From Aeromicrobium sp. IC_218 (GTDB taxonomy: Bacteria; Actinomycetota; Actinomycetes; Propionibacteriales; Nocardioidaceae): a stretch of DNA of 64,000 nucleotides. Within the stretch, counting starts at the first letter, position 1, and each line of letters starts with the position of its first letter. The stretch covers positions 62,001 through 126,000 of the forward strand of contig NZ_SJXM01000009.1 of the NCBI RefSeq assembly GCF_004336805.1, read 5' to 3'. Below are positions 1 to 9,112 of the stretch, piece by piece. The notes beneath the pieces were generated by a model. It had not been told where the DNA came from and did no database searches. It was given only the letters and a program-made list of their open reading frames with translations. The translations under genes and the position numbers were made by a program.

Positions 1-1060
<1,060 letters not shown>

Positions 1061-1076
1061 GCCGGCCGCTTCCGCG

Positions 1077-1565
1077 TCAGGTCCAGGTCGCCCAGTCGTA
1101 CCGGACGCTCGTGCGCAGCACGAGGTCGTGCCAGGCCGCGTCCCGCCGGCTGACCGCCACCCACAGCAGGCCCACGGGGACGAGCACGCAGAGCAGCGCC
1201 CGCGCCGCGGCGCGGGCGAGCCCGAGCCGCCCGCCGTCGAGCGTGGTGACCCGCAGCCCCATCACGTGCTGCCCGTACGACCGTCCGCGCAGGCACCACG
1301 GGACGGACAGCGAGACGACGGCGACGGCCACGTACGAGAGGCCGACCAGTCCCGTCGACGGCCGGGGGAGGTGGAAGCCGCGGGAGTCGAGCACGAACCG
1401 CAGCCCGGCCCACGCGAGGTAGACCGAGACGAGCACGAGGACCACGAGCGCGAGGTCGATCGTCGCGGCGAGCAGCCGGCTGACGACGCCGGCCTCCCGG
1501 CCCTGGTGCGGACGCGCCTCGGTGGGCACCATCGGGACGTGACCGACCGGTGGACGCGCGCTCAT
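1077..1565 (-). CDS. RDD family membrane protein
   Basis: A 162-residue protein with three hydrophobic helices. The RDD signature appears as an R-x(n)-D-D-type first helix (SRLLAATIDLALVV, residues about 29-42) and the conserved LRGRSYGQHVMGLRV segment. RDD proteins are poorly characterised; some have been linked to ion transport. The ATG was chosen because it gives an ATGA overlap with the stop of the upstream gene (1562-2332), which implies translational coupling. It is probably the last gene of an operon that starts at the P-type ATPase. The role is unknown. Confidence 0.85.
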   Translation of the reverse strand: MSARPPVGHVPMVPTEARPHQGREAGVVSRLLAATIDLALVVLVLVSVYLAWAGLRFVLDSRGFHLPRPSTGLVGLSYVAVAVVSLSVPWCLRGRSYGQHVMGLRVTTLDGGRLGLARAAARALLCVLVPVGLLWVAVSRRDAAWHDLVLRTSVRYDWATWT

Positions 1566-2332
1566 GGTGCTGCTCCGCCGGGCAGGCCGTCCGGTCCGGG
1601 CCGGCGGTGCAGCCGGAACCGGTCGACGACGCGGTCCACCGCCCGGTCGGCGCTGATGCCCTGCATCCGCACCGAGCGGACCGTCTCGGCGGCCAGGGAC
1701 CCGCTGGACTCCCGGATGATCTCGGGCAGGTCCACCGCGGCGATGACGTCGCCGGCCAGGGCCGCCAGGTCGATCCGCGCGACCACGGCGTCCAGGTCGA
1801 TCCGCGCCACGACCGCGTCGACGTCCAGACCTCGCACCACGGCGTCGAGGTCGACGTGTCGGGCGACCACCTCGGTCAGGTCGAGCCGCCCGAGGACGGC
1901 CTCGAGATCGAGCCGGGTCGCCAGCGCGTCCAGGTCCAGCCGTCCGGCCACCGCGTCGAGGTCGACGTCGGCCACCAGCGCCTGCAGGTCGAGGTGCCGC
2001 CGCACGAGGTCGGTCAGCGGCACGAGCCGGGCCACGTAGGCGACCAGCGCCGGGAGCAGGGCGGCGACGGCGCGGTCGCGCGCGGCGACGGACGCGGCCC
2101 GGTCCCGGCGGCCGCGGCGGGCCAGCTCGTCCACCACCCGCGCCGGCCGGCGTCGGTGCGGGACGAGCGGGGGGTCGAGCAGCAGCCGGACGCCGGGGGC
2201 CGCGACCCGCGCCCCGACCCGCACGCCGCGGCCGAGACCGGCGACGGCGACGGAGCCGGCGCCCCACAGCGCGTCCGGCACGCGCGGCAGGCGGGGCGGC
2301 GGAGGATCGGGCGCGGGGGACGAGTCAGCCAT
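1562..2332 (-). CDS. Hypothetical protein with DLDAV-type tandem repeats
   Basis: I recognise no named enzyme family. The 256-residue protein has a proline-rich start, a basic middle, and from about residue 110 to 205 a run of imperfect 9-11-residue repeats built on [VIL]-D-[LV]-D-A-[LV]-[VA] (for example RIDLDAVVAR, occurring twice in succession). The regular spacing of hydrophobic and acidic positions suggests amphipathic helices or a coiled, membrane-apposed structure. It is translationally coupled (ATGA) to the RDD protein downstream. Repeat proteins of this look next to or fused to RDD domains are familiar in actinobacteria, so the two probably act together at the membrane. That partnership is an inference. 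Confidence 0.7.
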   Translation of the reverse strand: MADSSPAPDPPPPRLPRVPDALWGAGSVAVAGLGRGVRVGARVAAPGVRLLLDPPLVPHRRRPARVVDELARRGRRDRAASVAARDRAVAALLPALVAYVARLVPLTDLVRRHLDLQALVADVDLDAVAGRLDLDALATRLDLEAVLGRLDLTEVVARHVDLDAVVRGLDVDAVVARIDLDAVVARIDLAALAGDVIAAVDLPEIIRESSGSLAAETVRSVRMQGISADRAVDRVVDRFRLHRRPGPDGLPGGAAP

Positions 2333-2392
2333 CGTCGCCGCCTCCGGCCCTGCGGTGCGCGGGACGAGGCGCCGGGCAGGCTCGTGGGCCGG

Positions 2393-2998
2393 TCATGGCG
2401 TCAGGTCCTGGCACTCGTCGCTGTTCCTGAACGCGGCGCGCAGCTCGTCGGCGCCGTCGAGCGTCCGCAGGTCGTCCACGGCGTCCGAGACCTGGCTGAT
2501 CATCACGCCGACCGCGCGGCCGATGCTGGCCGCCTGCATGACCTGGGCCTCGAGCGACCCGGCCGGCTGCGCCGCCGCGTCCGCGACGATGCCACGCTGC
2601 TCGGCGAGGTCGTCGGACAGGGCGATGAGGCGCTGCGTGGCCTCGTCGCCCGCCTCGGTGTCCGGCGCGTCCAGGTCCGCGAGGTCGTCGACCAGCTCCG
2701 CCGTGGCGTCGTCGACGTCCTGGATCGTGCTCGTGAGGTCGTCGACGCTGACCTGCCGGGGGTCGGCCAGGATGGTGCGCGCCGTGGCCAGCACGCCCAG
2801 CCAGTCGGCGGCGCTGGAGCACACGTCGTCGGCCCAGGCCTCGGCCGACGTGGTGTCGTCGACGGGGTCGTCCTCGGAGCAGCCCGCGACGACGAGGGCC
2901 AGGGTCAGCGCGGCCGCGACCGCCGCCGCACGGTGGGCCCGGGTGCGCCCGGGCGCGTCGGTGGGGGCGGTGGTGCTGGGACGGGGCAGGGACGTCAT
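2393..2998 (-). CDS. Putative secreted lipoprotein
   Basis: A 201-residue protein with a twin-arginine-free, basic N-terminus, a hydrophobic stretch (residues about 25-38) and a lipobox VAGC with Cys near residue 40, so it is probably anchored to the outer face of the membrane after lipidation. The mature part is acidic, helical and rich in Asp, Ala and Leu, with two further cysteines (in DVCSS and DECQD) that could form a disulfide. It starts 15 bp after the stop of the P-type ATPase gene and is likely co-transcribed with it. No enzymatic motif is visible and the function is unknown. Confidence 0.75.
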   Translation of the reverse strand: MTSLPRPSTTAPTDAPGRTRAHRAAAVAAALTLALVVAGCSEDDPVDDTTSAEAWADDVCSSAADWLGVLATARTILADPRQVSVDDLTSTIQDVDDATAELVDDLADLDAPDTEAGDEATQRLIALSDDLAEQRGIVADAAAQPAGSLEAQVMQAASIGRAVGVMISQVSDAVDDLRTLDGADELRAAFRNSDECQDLTP

Positions 2999-3013
2999 CG
3001 GGGATCCTTCGCT

Positions 3014-5800
3014 TCAGGCGGTCCGGTGCGGGGAGGACGGTCGCGCGACCGACGACGCGACCGGCGGAGTGGGCCTGCGGTGGCGCAGGACGAGCTTCAC
3101 GAGCTCCTCGACCACGACGAGCGACGCGGCCAGGCCGAGGCACACGCACCACTGGTCGAGGGTCAGCGCCGCGGTGCCGACGATCCGCTGGAGGAGGTCG
3201 AGCGACGTGACCAGGACGATCGCGGCCAGCGCGATGCCGTACCGCCGCAGCTGCGCGAGGGCCGGCACGGCGTCCCGGTCGAAGATCGTGCCGTCCTGGT
3301 CACGGCACAGCAGCGCGGCGACGAGATGGAACAGCGACAGGGTCGTGAGCAGCATCGTGGACGCCACGACCGCGTCGTCCAGCGACGGGTCGTCCTGGGC
3401 GACGCCGACCTGGTAGGCCACGAGCGAGCCCACCGTCATCACGGCACCCTGCACGCACAGCCGGACCCAGCTGCGGGCCGACAGGACGGGGGCGCCGACC
3501 GGCCGGGGCGGCCGGGCCATGAGGCCGTGGGCGGGGCGGTCGAACCCCAGGGCGATCGCCAGCGGGATGTCGACGACCATGTTCAGCCACAGGATCTGGA
3601 GCGGGTTCAGGGGCGCGCCGTCGGCCACGTCGAAGATGCCGGCCCCCAGGAACACCGCGATGTACGCGACGAGGGTGGACATCTGGAACCGCAGGTACTT
3701 GAGCAGGTTGTCGTAGAGGGTGCGGCCGTAGGAGACGGCGCCCACGATCGTGGCGAAGTTGTCGTCGGTCAGGATCATCACGGCGGCCTCCTGCGAGACC
3801 TCGGTGCCGGTGATGCCCATCGCGACGCCGATGTCGGCGGACTTGAGCGCCGGGGCGTCGTTCACGCCGTCACCGGTCATGGCGACGACCTCGCCCTTGC
3901 GCTGCAGCAGCCGGACGAGCCGCACCTTGTCCTCGGGCGCCACTCGCGCGACGACGCCGATGTCGTCGAGCCGACCGGTCAGCTCCTCGTCGCTCATCGC
4001 GGCGAACTCGTGCCCGGTGACCGCCCGGCCGGGGATGCCGAGCTCGGACGCGATCGCCGCCGCGGTCGTGGCGTGGTCGCCGGTGATCATGCGCACGCGG
4101 ATGCCGGCCTCGCGGCACTCGGCGATGGCGTCGCGGGCCTCCGCGCGCGGCGGGTCGACGATGCCGACCATCGCGAGCAGGGTCAGGTCGTCGACCAGTG
4201 CGAGCAGGTCGCCGGTCAGCGGGGTCGCCGGGTCGAGGTCGCGGCGGGCGACGACCATGACGCGCTCGCCCGCCTCGGCGATGCTGTCGTTGGTCTCCGC
4301 CGCCAGCCGCCGGGACTCGGCGGTCAGCGGCACCAGCGTCCCCTCGGGGTGGCGGAGCGTGGACGAGCGGGCGAGCAGGACGTCCGGTGCGCCCTTGACG
4401 AAGCAGCGCAGGACCGGGCGACCGTCCTCGTCGGCCATCTGGTGGAAGGTCGCCATGAACTTGTGCTCGGAGTCGAACGGGACCTCGGCCACGCGCGGGA
4501 GCGCCGCCCTCGTCTGCGTGATGTCGAGGCCGCCCTTCGCGCCGAGGACGATGAGGGCGCCCTCGGTGGGGTCGCCGATCAGTCGCTCGCCGTCGAGCAC
4601 GGCGTCGGCGCACAGCACCATCGGCAGGAGGTAGGGGTCGAGGTCGTGGCGCTGGCCGCCGACGTGGCTGATCGTGCCCCGGGTGCTGTAGCCCTCGCCC
4701 GAGACGGTCCAGCGGTGGTGCCCGGGGACGACGAGCTGGCGGGCGGTCATCTTGTTCAGCGTGAGCGTGCCGGTCTTGTCCGAGCAGATCGCCGACGTCG
4801 ACCCGAGGGTCTCGACGGCCGGCAGCCGCTTGACGATGGCGTGGCGCCGGGCGATCTCGCGGGTGCCCATCGACAGCAGGGCCGTCACGACCGCCGGCAG
4901 CCCGGTGGGGATGGCCGCCACGGCGAGGGCCACGGCGGTGACGAAGAGGGTGTCGAACTCCTCGCCACGACCCAGCCCGAGCAGCAGCACCAGGACGAGG
5001 GCGGCTCCCGCGATCGCGGCGATGACCTTCGACAGCGAGTCCAGCTGCTTCTGCAGGGGCGTCTTGCCCGACTCGGTGCTGGCCAGCATGTCGGCGATGT
5101 GGCCGATCTCGGTGGCCATGCCGGTCGCGGTGACGACCAGCTCGCCTCGGCCGCGGGTCACGGAGGTGTTCATGTACGCCATGCACGTGCGGTCGCCCAG
5201 CGGCACGTCCCCGCCGGACACCGGGTCGGGCGACTTGGCCACCGGCAGGCTCTCCCCGGTGAGGGCGGCCTCCTCGATCTCGAGGGTCGCGGCGACGCAG
5301 ACCCGGCCGTCGGCGGGCACGCGGTTGCCGGCCTCCACCAGCACGACGTCCCCGGGCACGAGCTCGGCGGCGTCGACCTCCAGCACGCGGCCGCCGCGCC
5401 GCACGCGCGCGACCGTGCGCATCATCTGGGCCAGCGCCTTCACGCTCTCCTCGGCCTTGGCCTCCTGGCGCAGGCCGATGACGGCGTTCAGCACGGTCAG
5501 CCCGGCGAGCACGAGGGTGGTGCCGGTCTCGCCCGTGACGACCTGGTTGACCACTGCGGCGGCGAGCAGGACCAGCTGCATGAAGTCCTGGTACTGACGC
5601 AGGAACGCCCGGAAGCCGGACTCGCCGGCCGACTCGGTCAGCCGGTTGGGGCCCACCGACGCCAACCGGTCCGCCACCTGCTCGGGGGACAGCCCGGTCG
5701 CGAGGTCGACGTCCAGCGCGGCGGCGACGCCGGCGGCGTCGGTGCTCGCCGGGTCGCTCGCGGTGCCCGGGTCTCGGTGCGGGGCGTGGTCCGTGGTCAT
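3014..5800 (-). CDS. P-type cation-transporting ATPase, substrate uncertain
   Basis: A 928-residue P2-like ATPase with all catalytic landmarks: N-terminal cation-ATPase domain, actuator loop TGES at 181-184, phosphorylated Asp341 in DKTGT, and hinge TGDGVND at 642-648. About ten membrane helices are expected. The transport site is odd. The M4 motif is IPTGLP (Thr299) where Ca2+ pumps have PEGLP, M5 lacks the usual Asn/Glu ligands (FQMSTLVAY), and M6 reads LWLNMVVD, keeping Asn and Asp but not Thr. A generic 'calcium ATPase' label is therefore unsafe; H+ or a monovalent ion is possible. The ATG at 5800 lies 65 bp downstream of palindromic operator A. The lipoprotein, repeat protein and RDD protein probably follow in the same operon. 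Confidence 0.9.
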   Translation of the reverse strand: MTTDHAPHRDPGTASDPASTDAAGVAAALDVDLATGLSPEQVADRLASVGPNRLTESAGESGFRAFLRQYQDFMQLVLLAAAVVNQVVTGETGTTLVLAGLTVLNAVIGLRQEAKAEESVKALAQMMRTVARVRRGGRVLEVDAAELVPGDVVLVEAGNRVPADGRVCVAATLEIEEAALTGESLPVAKSPDPVSGGDVPLGDRTCMAYMNTSVTRGRGELVVTATGMATEIGHIADMLASTESGKTPLQKQLDSLSKVIAAIAGAALVLVLLLGLGRGEEFDTLFVTAVALAVAAIPTGLPAVVTALLSMGTREIARRHAIVKRLPAVETLGSTSAICSDKTGTLTLNKMTARQLVVPGHHRWTVSGEGYSTRGTISHVGGQRHDLDPYLLPMVLCADAVLDGERLIGDPTEGALIVLGAKGGLDITQTRAALPRVAEVPFDSEHKFMATFHQMADEDGRPVLRCFVKGAPDVLLARSSTLRHPEGTLVPLTAESRRLAAETNDSIAEAGERVMVVARRDLDPATPLTGDLLALVDDLTLLAMVGIVDPPRAEARDAIAECREAGIRVRMITGDHATTAAAIASELGIPGRAVTGHEFAAMSDEELTGRLDDIGVVARVAPEDKVRLVRLLQRKGEVVAMTGDGVNDAPALKSADIGVAMGITGTEVSQEAAVMILTDDNFATIVGAVSYGRTLYDNLLKYLRFQMSTLVAYIAVFLGAGIFDVADGAPLNPLQILWLNMVVDIPLAIALGFDRPAHGLMARPPRPVGAPVLSARSWVRLCVQGAVMTVGSLVAYQVGVAQDDPSLDDAVVASTMLLTTLSLFHLVAALLCRDQDGTIFDRDAVPALAQLRRYGIALAAIVLVTSLDLLQRIVGTAALTLDQWCVCLGLAASLVVVEELVKLVLRHRRPTPPVASSVARPSSPHRTA

Positions 5801-5865
5801 CGGCGCCTCCCGTCGTGCCCGCGGGTGCGGGTCCCTCCACCTTCGCCACGAGGCGCCGGGGAGGC

Positions 5866-5884
5866 CTCACCCGGCGCGGGGGAT
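5866..5884 (-). promoter_or_regulatory. Island operator A (P-type ATPase promoter)
   Basis: CTCACCCGGCGCGGGGGAT matches the island palindrome, with the conserved CTCNCCCG half (CGGGNGAG on the coding strand) facing the ATPase gene. A GAAGGT hexamer at 5839-5844 on the minus strand, 21 nt downstream, could be the -10 box. The motif recurs at the same distance from five other promoters (see the sites at 9082, 10147, 13522, 14206 and 14890). Confidence 0.6.
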
Positions 5885-5896
5885 GAGTGGTCGGTG

Positions 5897-5916
5897 CCCA
5901 CCCCGCCGGGGGTGGG
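5897..5916 (+). promoter_or_regulatory. Weak seventh island operator candidate (DUF6325 promoter)
   Basis: CCCACCCC and GGGGTGGG form an 8-bp inverted repeat upstream of the DUF6325 gene. The gene-proximal half CGGGGGTG differs by one base from the consensus CGGGNGAG. A CAGCGT hexamer at 5938-5943 lies about 21 nt further on, as at the better sites. The match is imperfect and the centre is shifted by half a base, so this is tentative. Confidence 0.35.
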
Positions 5917-6006
5917 GACGGACGGGGCCGCGCGTGCCAGCGTCGAGGAGCGGCCGTCGGGGCCGCAGCCGCACCGCGCGAGGCGCGGGGACCCAGGGAG
6001 GAAGCC

Positions 6007-6495
6007 ATGACCGATCAGATCGACGGAAGCCAGGACGCGGACGGCGCCGGCGGCGAGGAGGGGACGACCCTCGGACCCATCGACTACCTCGCCGTCGAGT
6101 TCCCGGGCGGACGCCTGGAAGGGCGCGGGCTCGCGGCCCTGCTCGACCTCGTGGACCGGGGGATCATCCGGCTGCTCGACCTGCGGGTGGCCAAGGTCGC
6201 CGAGGACGGCAGCGCGGTCGCGGTCGAGCTCGCCGACCTGGACGCCGACGGCACGATCGACCTGGCCGTGTTCTCCGGGGTGGAGTCCGGCCTGCTCGAC
6301 GACGACGACGTGGCCGAGAGCGCCACGCTGACGGCGCCGGGCAACGCGGTCGGCGTGCTGGTCTACGAGAACACGTGGGCCCGTCCGTTCGTCGCCGCCC
6401 TGCGCGGGGCCGGCGCCGAGGTCGTCGCCAGCGGCCGCATCTCCGCCGACGAGGTCGCGGCCGCGCTGGACGACCTGGACGGCGGGCAGGCCTGA
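6007..6495 (+). CDS. DUF6325 family protein
   Basis: A 162-residue soluble, acidic protein. The core has LGPIDYLAVEFPG (residues about 22-34), a VAVELADLDADG strand-turn, and VGVLVYENTWARPF, which place it in the DUF6325 group of small actinobacterial proteins. In layout it resembles the DUF1269 proteins found later in the island, where an ALFV or VLVYE strand follows a variable middle. The ATG at 6007 follows an AGGGAGGAAG ribosome-binding site. It is divergent from the ATPase gene and followed by a strong hairpin at 6510-6541, so it is probably monocistronic. The function is unknown; a stress-related role is inferred from context only. Confidence 0.8.
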   Translation: MTDQIDGSQDADGAGGEEGTTLGPIDYLAVEFPGGRLEGRGLAALLDLVDRGIIRLLDLRVAKVAEDGSAVAVELADLDADGTIDLAVFSGVESGLLDDDDVAESATLTAPGNAVGVLVYENTWARPFVAALRGAGAEVVASGRISADEVAAALDDLDGGQA

Positions 6496-6509
6496 GCGTG
6501 GTCCGGGAC

Positions 6510-6541
6510 CGTCCGTCGCGGGTGTTCACCCGCGACGGACG
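6510..6541 (+). terminator. Perfect 15-bp hairpin after the DUF6325 gene
   Basis: CGTCCGTCGCGGGTG is followed by TT and then its exact reverse complement. The stem starts 14 bp after the stop codon. There is no T-tract, as is usual for GC-rich actinobacterial terminators. It separates the DUF6325 gene from the SHOCT-LuxR pair. Confidence 0.7.
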
Positions 6542-6638
6542 ATCCCGCGCGCGACGGAGCCGCCTTCACTGGGACCCGGGCGGTCGTGGTGCCTGCCACG
6601 GGTGACCCGCCCGAGTGGTCGGACGGAAGGAACGGACC

Positions 6639-6926
6639 ATGGGACTTCTTCGAGGAATGGCGCGCACGGCCGTGGTGGCGGGGACGGCGACGGCGGTGTC
6701 CAACCGCGTCTCGCGGCGGCAGGCCGGCCGGTGGGCCGAGCAGGACGCGCTGCACGCGCAGGCGCAGTACGAGGCTCCGCCGCAGTACGCGGCGCCGCCA
6801 CCCGCGCCCGCCTCGTCGGGCGACGACGTGATCGCCCAGCTGGAGCGGCTCGGCGAGCTGCGGGAGAGCGGTGTCCTGACGGACGCGGAGTTCGCGGCGC
6901 AGAAGGCACGTCTGCTCGGGTCATGA
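6639..6926 (+). CDS. SHOCT domain protein
   Basis: A 95-residue protein. The N-terminus ([20 protein letters not shown]) is a short hydrophobic or amphipathic helix. A Gln/Ala/Pro linker follows (residues 45-60), and then a C-terminal SHOCT domain: [21 protein letters not shown] and [13 protein letters not shown] domains are short helical oligomerisation or membrane-association modules with no known catalysis. A GGAAGGAA ribosome-binding site precedes the ATG. The stop overlaps the ATG of the LuxR gene that follows (ATGA), so the two are probably made together. Confidence 0.85.
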   Translation: MGLLRGMARTAVVAGTATAVSNRVSRRQAGRWAEQDALHAQAQYEAPPQYAAPPPAPASSGDDVIAQLERLGELRESGVLTDAEFAAQKARLLGS

Positions 6927-8191
6927 GCGGGGCGGGCTCGGCGGCGCTGGACCGCGTCCGGACCGCCTCCGACCGGCTCGCCCACGGTGACTGGTCCGGG
7001 GGCGGCGACGCGCTGCGCGAGGCCCTGCGGCACGTGCCGGCGAGCCATCGGTCGCACCCGCTCGTGCGGCGGGGCTGGCGCGACGCCGGGACGGCGGTCG
7101 CCCTCGACGAGCGGTGGGACGACGCCGGAGCGGTGGAGCGCGAGCTGCGCGGGGCCGCCGGTGGCGACGTCGCGCGCCGGCTCGCCCTGGAGGGCACCCG
7201 TGCCGTGGGGCTGGCGCTCGCCGGGCGACCCCGCGACGCCCTGCGTGCGGTGACCGGCGTCCGCCGCATCGCGGTCGACGCCGGGATGACCTCGTTGTGC
7301 GCGGCGCTCGACCTGGCCGAGACGCTCGTCGCCCGGGAGACCGGCGATCGCGAGCTGGCCGAGTCTGCCCTCGAGCAGGCCGCCCGGGACTCGCGGACGA
7401 CAGGGTTCGGGCCGCTCGTGCCGACCCTCGCGCTCGTGCAGCTGCGGCTCGAGACCGGACGTCCGGAGCAGGCGGCGGTCGCGCTCGCCCGCGCCGACGC
7501 GACGGCCTGGGACCGGAGCGAACCGTCGCCGGGCAGCGGCGTCCGCAGCTGCCTCGGGTCGGCGCACCTGACGCTGTGCCTCGTGCGTGGCGACGTCGAC
7601 GGCGCCCGGTCGTGGGTCGAGGTCGTCACCGACCCGTTCTGGGGTCCCGCCGGGGAGGCGAGGATCCTGCTCGCCCAGGGTCGTGGTGACGCGGCCGCGA
7701 CCGTGCTCGCCCGGGCCCGGCCGCGCGGGCCGCGGCACGAGGTCGTCGGTGGTCTGCTGACGGCCCGCGCGCTGGCGGGGCGCGACCGGGAGGCGGCGCT
7801 CGGACGAGCGGGGGTCGCGGCCGAGGTCGCCGTGCGCCACGGGATGGTGCGGTCGGTCGCCGCCGAGGGAGGGACCGCGACCGACCTGCTCGAGCGCGAG
7901 GCGTGGCGGGTGCCGTCGGCCTGGATGGACCGGGTGCGGCACGCCCAGGCGCCGGTGCCGGTGGCGGAGGTCCCGCCGACGTGGCCGCTCGAGGGGCTCA
8001 CCGGACGCGAGCGCGAGGTGCTCCGTCTGCTGCCCGGCCGGCTCACCCTGCGGGAGGTCGCCGACGAGCTGGTCGTGTCGCCGAACACGCTGAAGTTCCA
8101 CCTGCGGACGGTCTACCGCAAGCTCGGCGCCGGCTCGCGCACCGAGGCGGTCGCCGTCGCGCGCCGGGCCGGGCTGCTGCCGCGCGTCTAG
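6923..8191 (+). CDS. LuxR-family regulator without ATPase domain
   Basis: A 422-residue protein made of Ala/Leu/Arg-rich helical repeats of TPR type (residues about 1-340) and a C-terminal LuxR helix-turn-helix: [12 protein letters not shown] at about 357, [15 protein letters not shown] at about 391. No Walker A motif is present, so unlike MalT it cannot be a STAND ATPase by itself. It is translationally coupled to the SHOCT protein. It is a plausible regulator of the palindromic operators in this island, because LuxR-type dimers bind 18-20-bp palindromes, but nothing in the sequence links it to them directly. Its last 4 bp overlap the converging DUF7144 gene. Confidence 0.85.
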   Translation: MSGAGSAALDRVRTASDRLAHGDWSGGGDALREALRHVPASHRSHPLVRRGWRDAGTAVALDERWDDAGAVERELRGAAGGDVARRLALEGTRAVGLALAGRPRDALRAVTGVRRIAVDAGMTSLCAALDLAETLVARETGDRELAESALEQAARDSRTTGFGPLVPTLALVQLRLETGRPEQAAVALARADATAWDRSEPSPGSGVRSCLGSAHLTLCLVRGDVDGARSWVEVVTDPFWGPAGEARILLAQGRGDAAATVLARARPRGPRHEVVGGLLTARALAGRDREAALGRAGVAAEVAVRHGMVRSVAAEGGTATDLLEREAWRVPSAWMDRVRHAQAPVPVAEVPPTWPLEGLTGREREVLRLLPGRLTLREVADELVVSPNTLKFHLRTVYRKLGAGSRTEAVAVARRAGLLPRV

Positions 8192-8646
8192 GCTGCGTGG
8201 CCCCCGCTGCCCGGCGCCTCGACGTCGCGGAGCAGCGTGCACAGGGCCCGCACCACGAGCACGTCGAAGGCGATGACGATCGACGTCCACAGCGGGTAGA
8301 CCGGCAGGAAGGCGAAGTTCGCCAGCATGGACGCGCCGGCGACGACGAGTCCCGTCACGAACCCCCACGACTGCCCGGTCAGGATGCCGGCGGCGACGGC
8401 CACGGACAGCAGGCCGATCACCAGGTGCACCCAGCCCCACGCGGTGAGGTCGAAGGCGTAGGCGTAGTCGTCGCCGCCGGTCAGCAGCTCGTCGTCGGCG
8501 AGCGCAGCGACGCCCTGGACGATCGACAGCAGCGCGGTGACCAGCAGCACGACCGCGGCCACCTGGCTCATGACCCGGGCGCGGGCCACGGCCGGGGCCG
8601 GGCGGTCCGGTCCGGCCGTCGCCCCCGACTCGTGCCGGCCGTTCAC
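8188..8646 (-). CDS. DUF7144 family four-helix membrane protein (copy 1)
   Basis: A 152-residue protein with four hydrophobic helices. It carries the family pattern GVAAL near the end of helix 1, TAWGWVHLVIGLL opening helix 2, and FLPVYPLWTSIVIAFDVLVVRALC in the last helix. Two paralogues lie at 9666-10082 and 13026-13445. The GTG start was chosen because it overlaps the stop of the upstream gene (GTGA); an internal ATG 28 codons later would give a shorter protein. It is the second gene of an operon driven from operator B at 9082. Function is unknown. Confidence 0.8.
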   Translation of the reverse strand: MNGRHESGATAGPDRPAPAVARARVMSQVAAVVLLVTALLSIVQGVAALADDELLTGGDDYAYAFDLTAWGWVHLVIGLLSVAVAAGILTGQSWGFVTGLVVAGASMLANFAFLPVYPLWTSIVIAFDVLVVRALCTLLRDVEAPGSGGHAA

Positions 8647-9023
8647 GCCAGGGCCTTGGCCTTCAGCGCCGCGTACTCGGGCTCGGAGATGGTGCCGTCG
8701 TCCAGCAGGGCCTTGGCCTGGGCGATCTGGTCCGGTGCCGAGGGCGTGCTGCTCGCGACCGAGCGGATGTACGCGTCCTGCGCCGCCCGGTTGCGGCTGA
8801 CCATCTCGGCCTGACGCTCGGCCATGCCCCGGCCACGTGCGATCAGGTACACCAGCGCGGTCAGGAAGGGCACGAAGATGAGGCACACGACCCAGACGGC
8901 CTTCAGGCCGCCGGAGAGGTCCTGGTCGCGGAAGACGTCCGCCAGGATGCTGAACATCACCATGAGGTAGGCGATGAAGGCGAAGCTGACGACGATGAAC
9001 CAGATGACGTCCCAGAAGTCCAT
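8643..9023 (-). CDS. PLDc_N / SHOCT two-domain membrane protein
   Basis: A 126-residue protein. The first 65 residues form two hydrophobic helices with the PLDc_N look (FRDQDLSGGLKAVWVVCLIFVPFL). After a charged linker the C-terminal 30 residues form a SHOCT module (IAQAKALLDDGTISEPEYAALKAKAL). PLDc_N here is a membrane anchor only; there is no phospholipase HKD motif. A GAAGGAG ribosome-binding site precedes the ATG at 9023. It is the first gene of a two-gene operon with the DUF7144 protein and lies 58 bp downstream of operator B. The role is unknown. Confidence 0.85.
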   Translation of the reverse strand: MDFWDVIWFIVVSFAFIAYLMVMFSILADVFRDQDLSGGLKAVWVVCLIFVPFLTALVYLIARGRGMAERQAEMVSRNRAAQDAYIRSVASSTPSAPDQIAQAKALLDDGTISEPEYAALKAKALA

Positions 9024-9081
9024 GGGAACCACTCCTTCGGCTTGACTGATCCCTGGATAGTCCCCGCGCCGGGTCTGCCGT

Positions 9082-9100
9082 CTCACCCGGTCCGGGCGAG
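9082..9100 (-). promoter_or_regulatory. Island operator B
   Basis: CTCACCCGGTCCGGGCGAG is a near-perfect palindrome (7 of 8 arm positions). On the minus strand a TATCCA hexamer (9059-9054) begins exactly 22 nt downstream, as at sites C, D and F. The site would be centred near -44 relative to the inferred transcription start of the PLDc_N-SHOCT/DUF7144 operon. Confidence 0.7.
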
Positions 9101-9112
9101 ATGCGCGGTGAC

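Noticed and set aside
1550-6010. Very long open frames antisense to the ATPase, narG, cobN and other genes
   Set aside because: At this GC content antisense frames are rarely interrupted. Their translations are Arg/Gly/Ala-rich without domains, while the opposite strand carries clear families.
8643-9023. Phospholipase D activity for the PLDc_N protein
   Set aside because: Only the membrane anchor part is present; the HxKxxxxD catalytic motif is absent.
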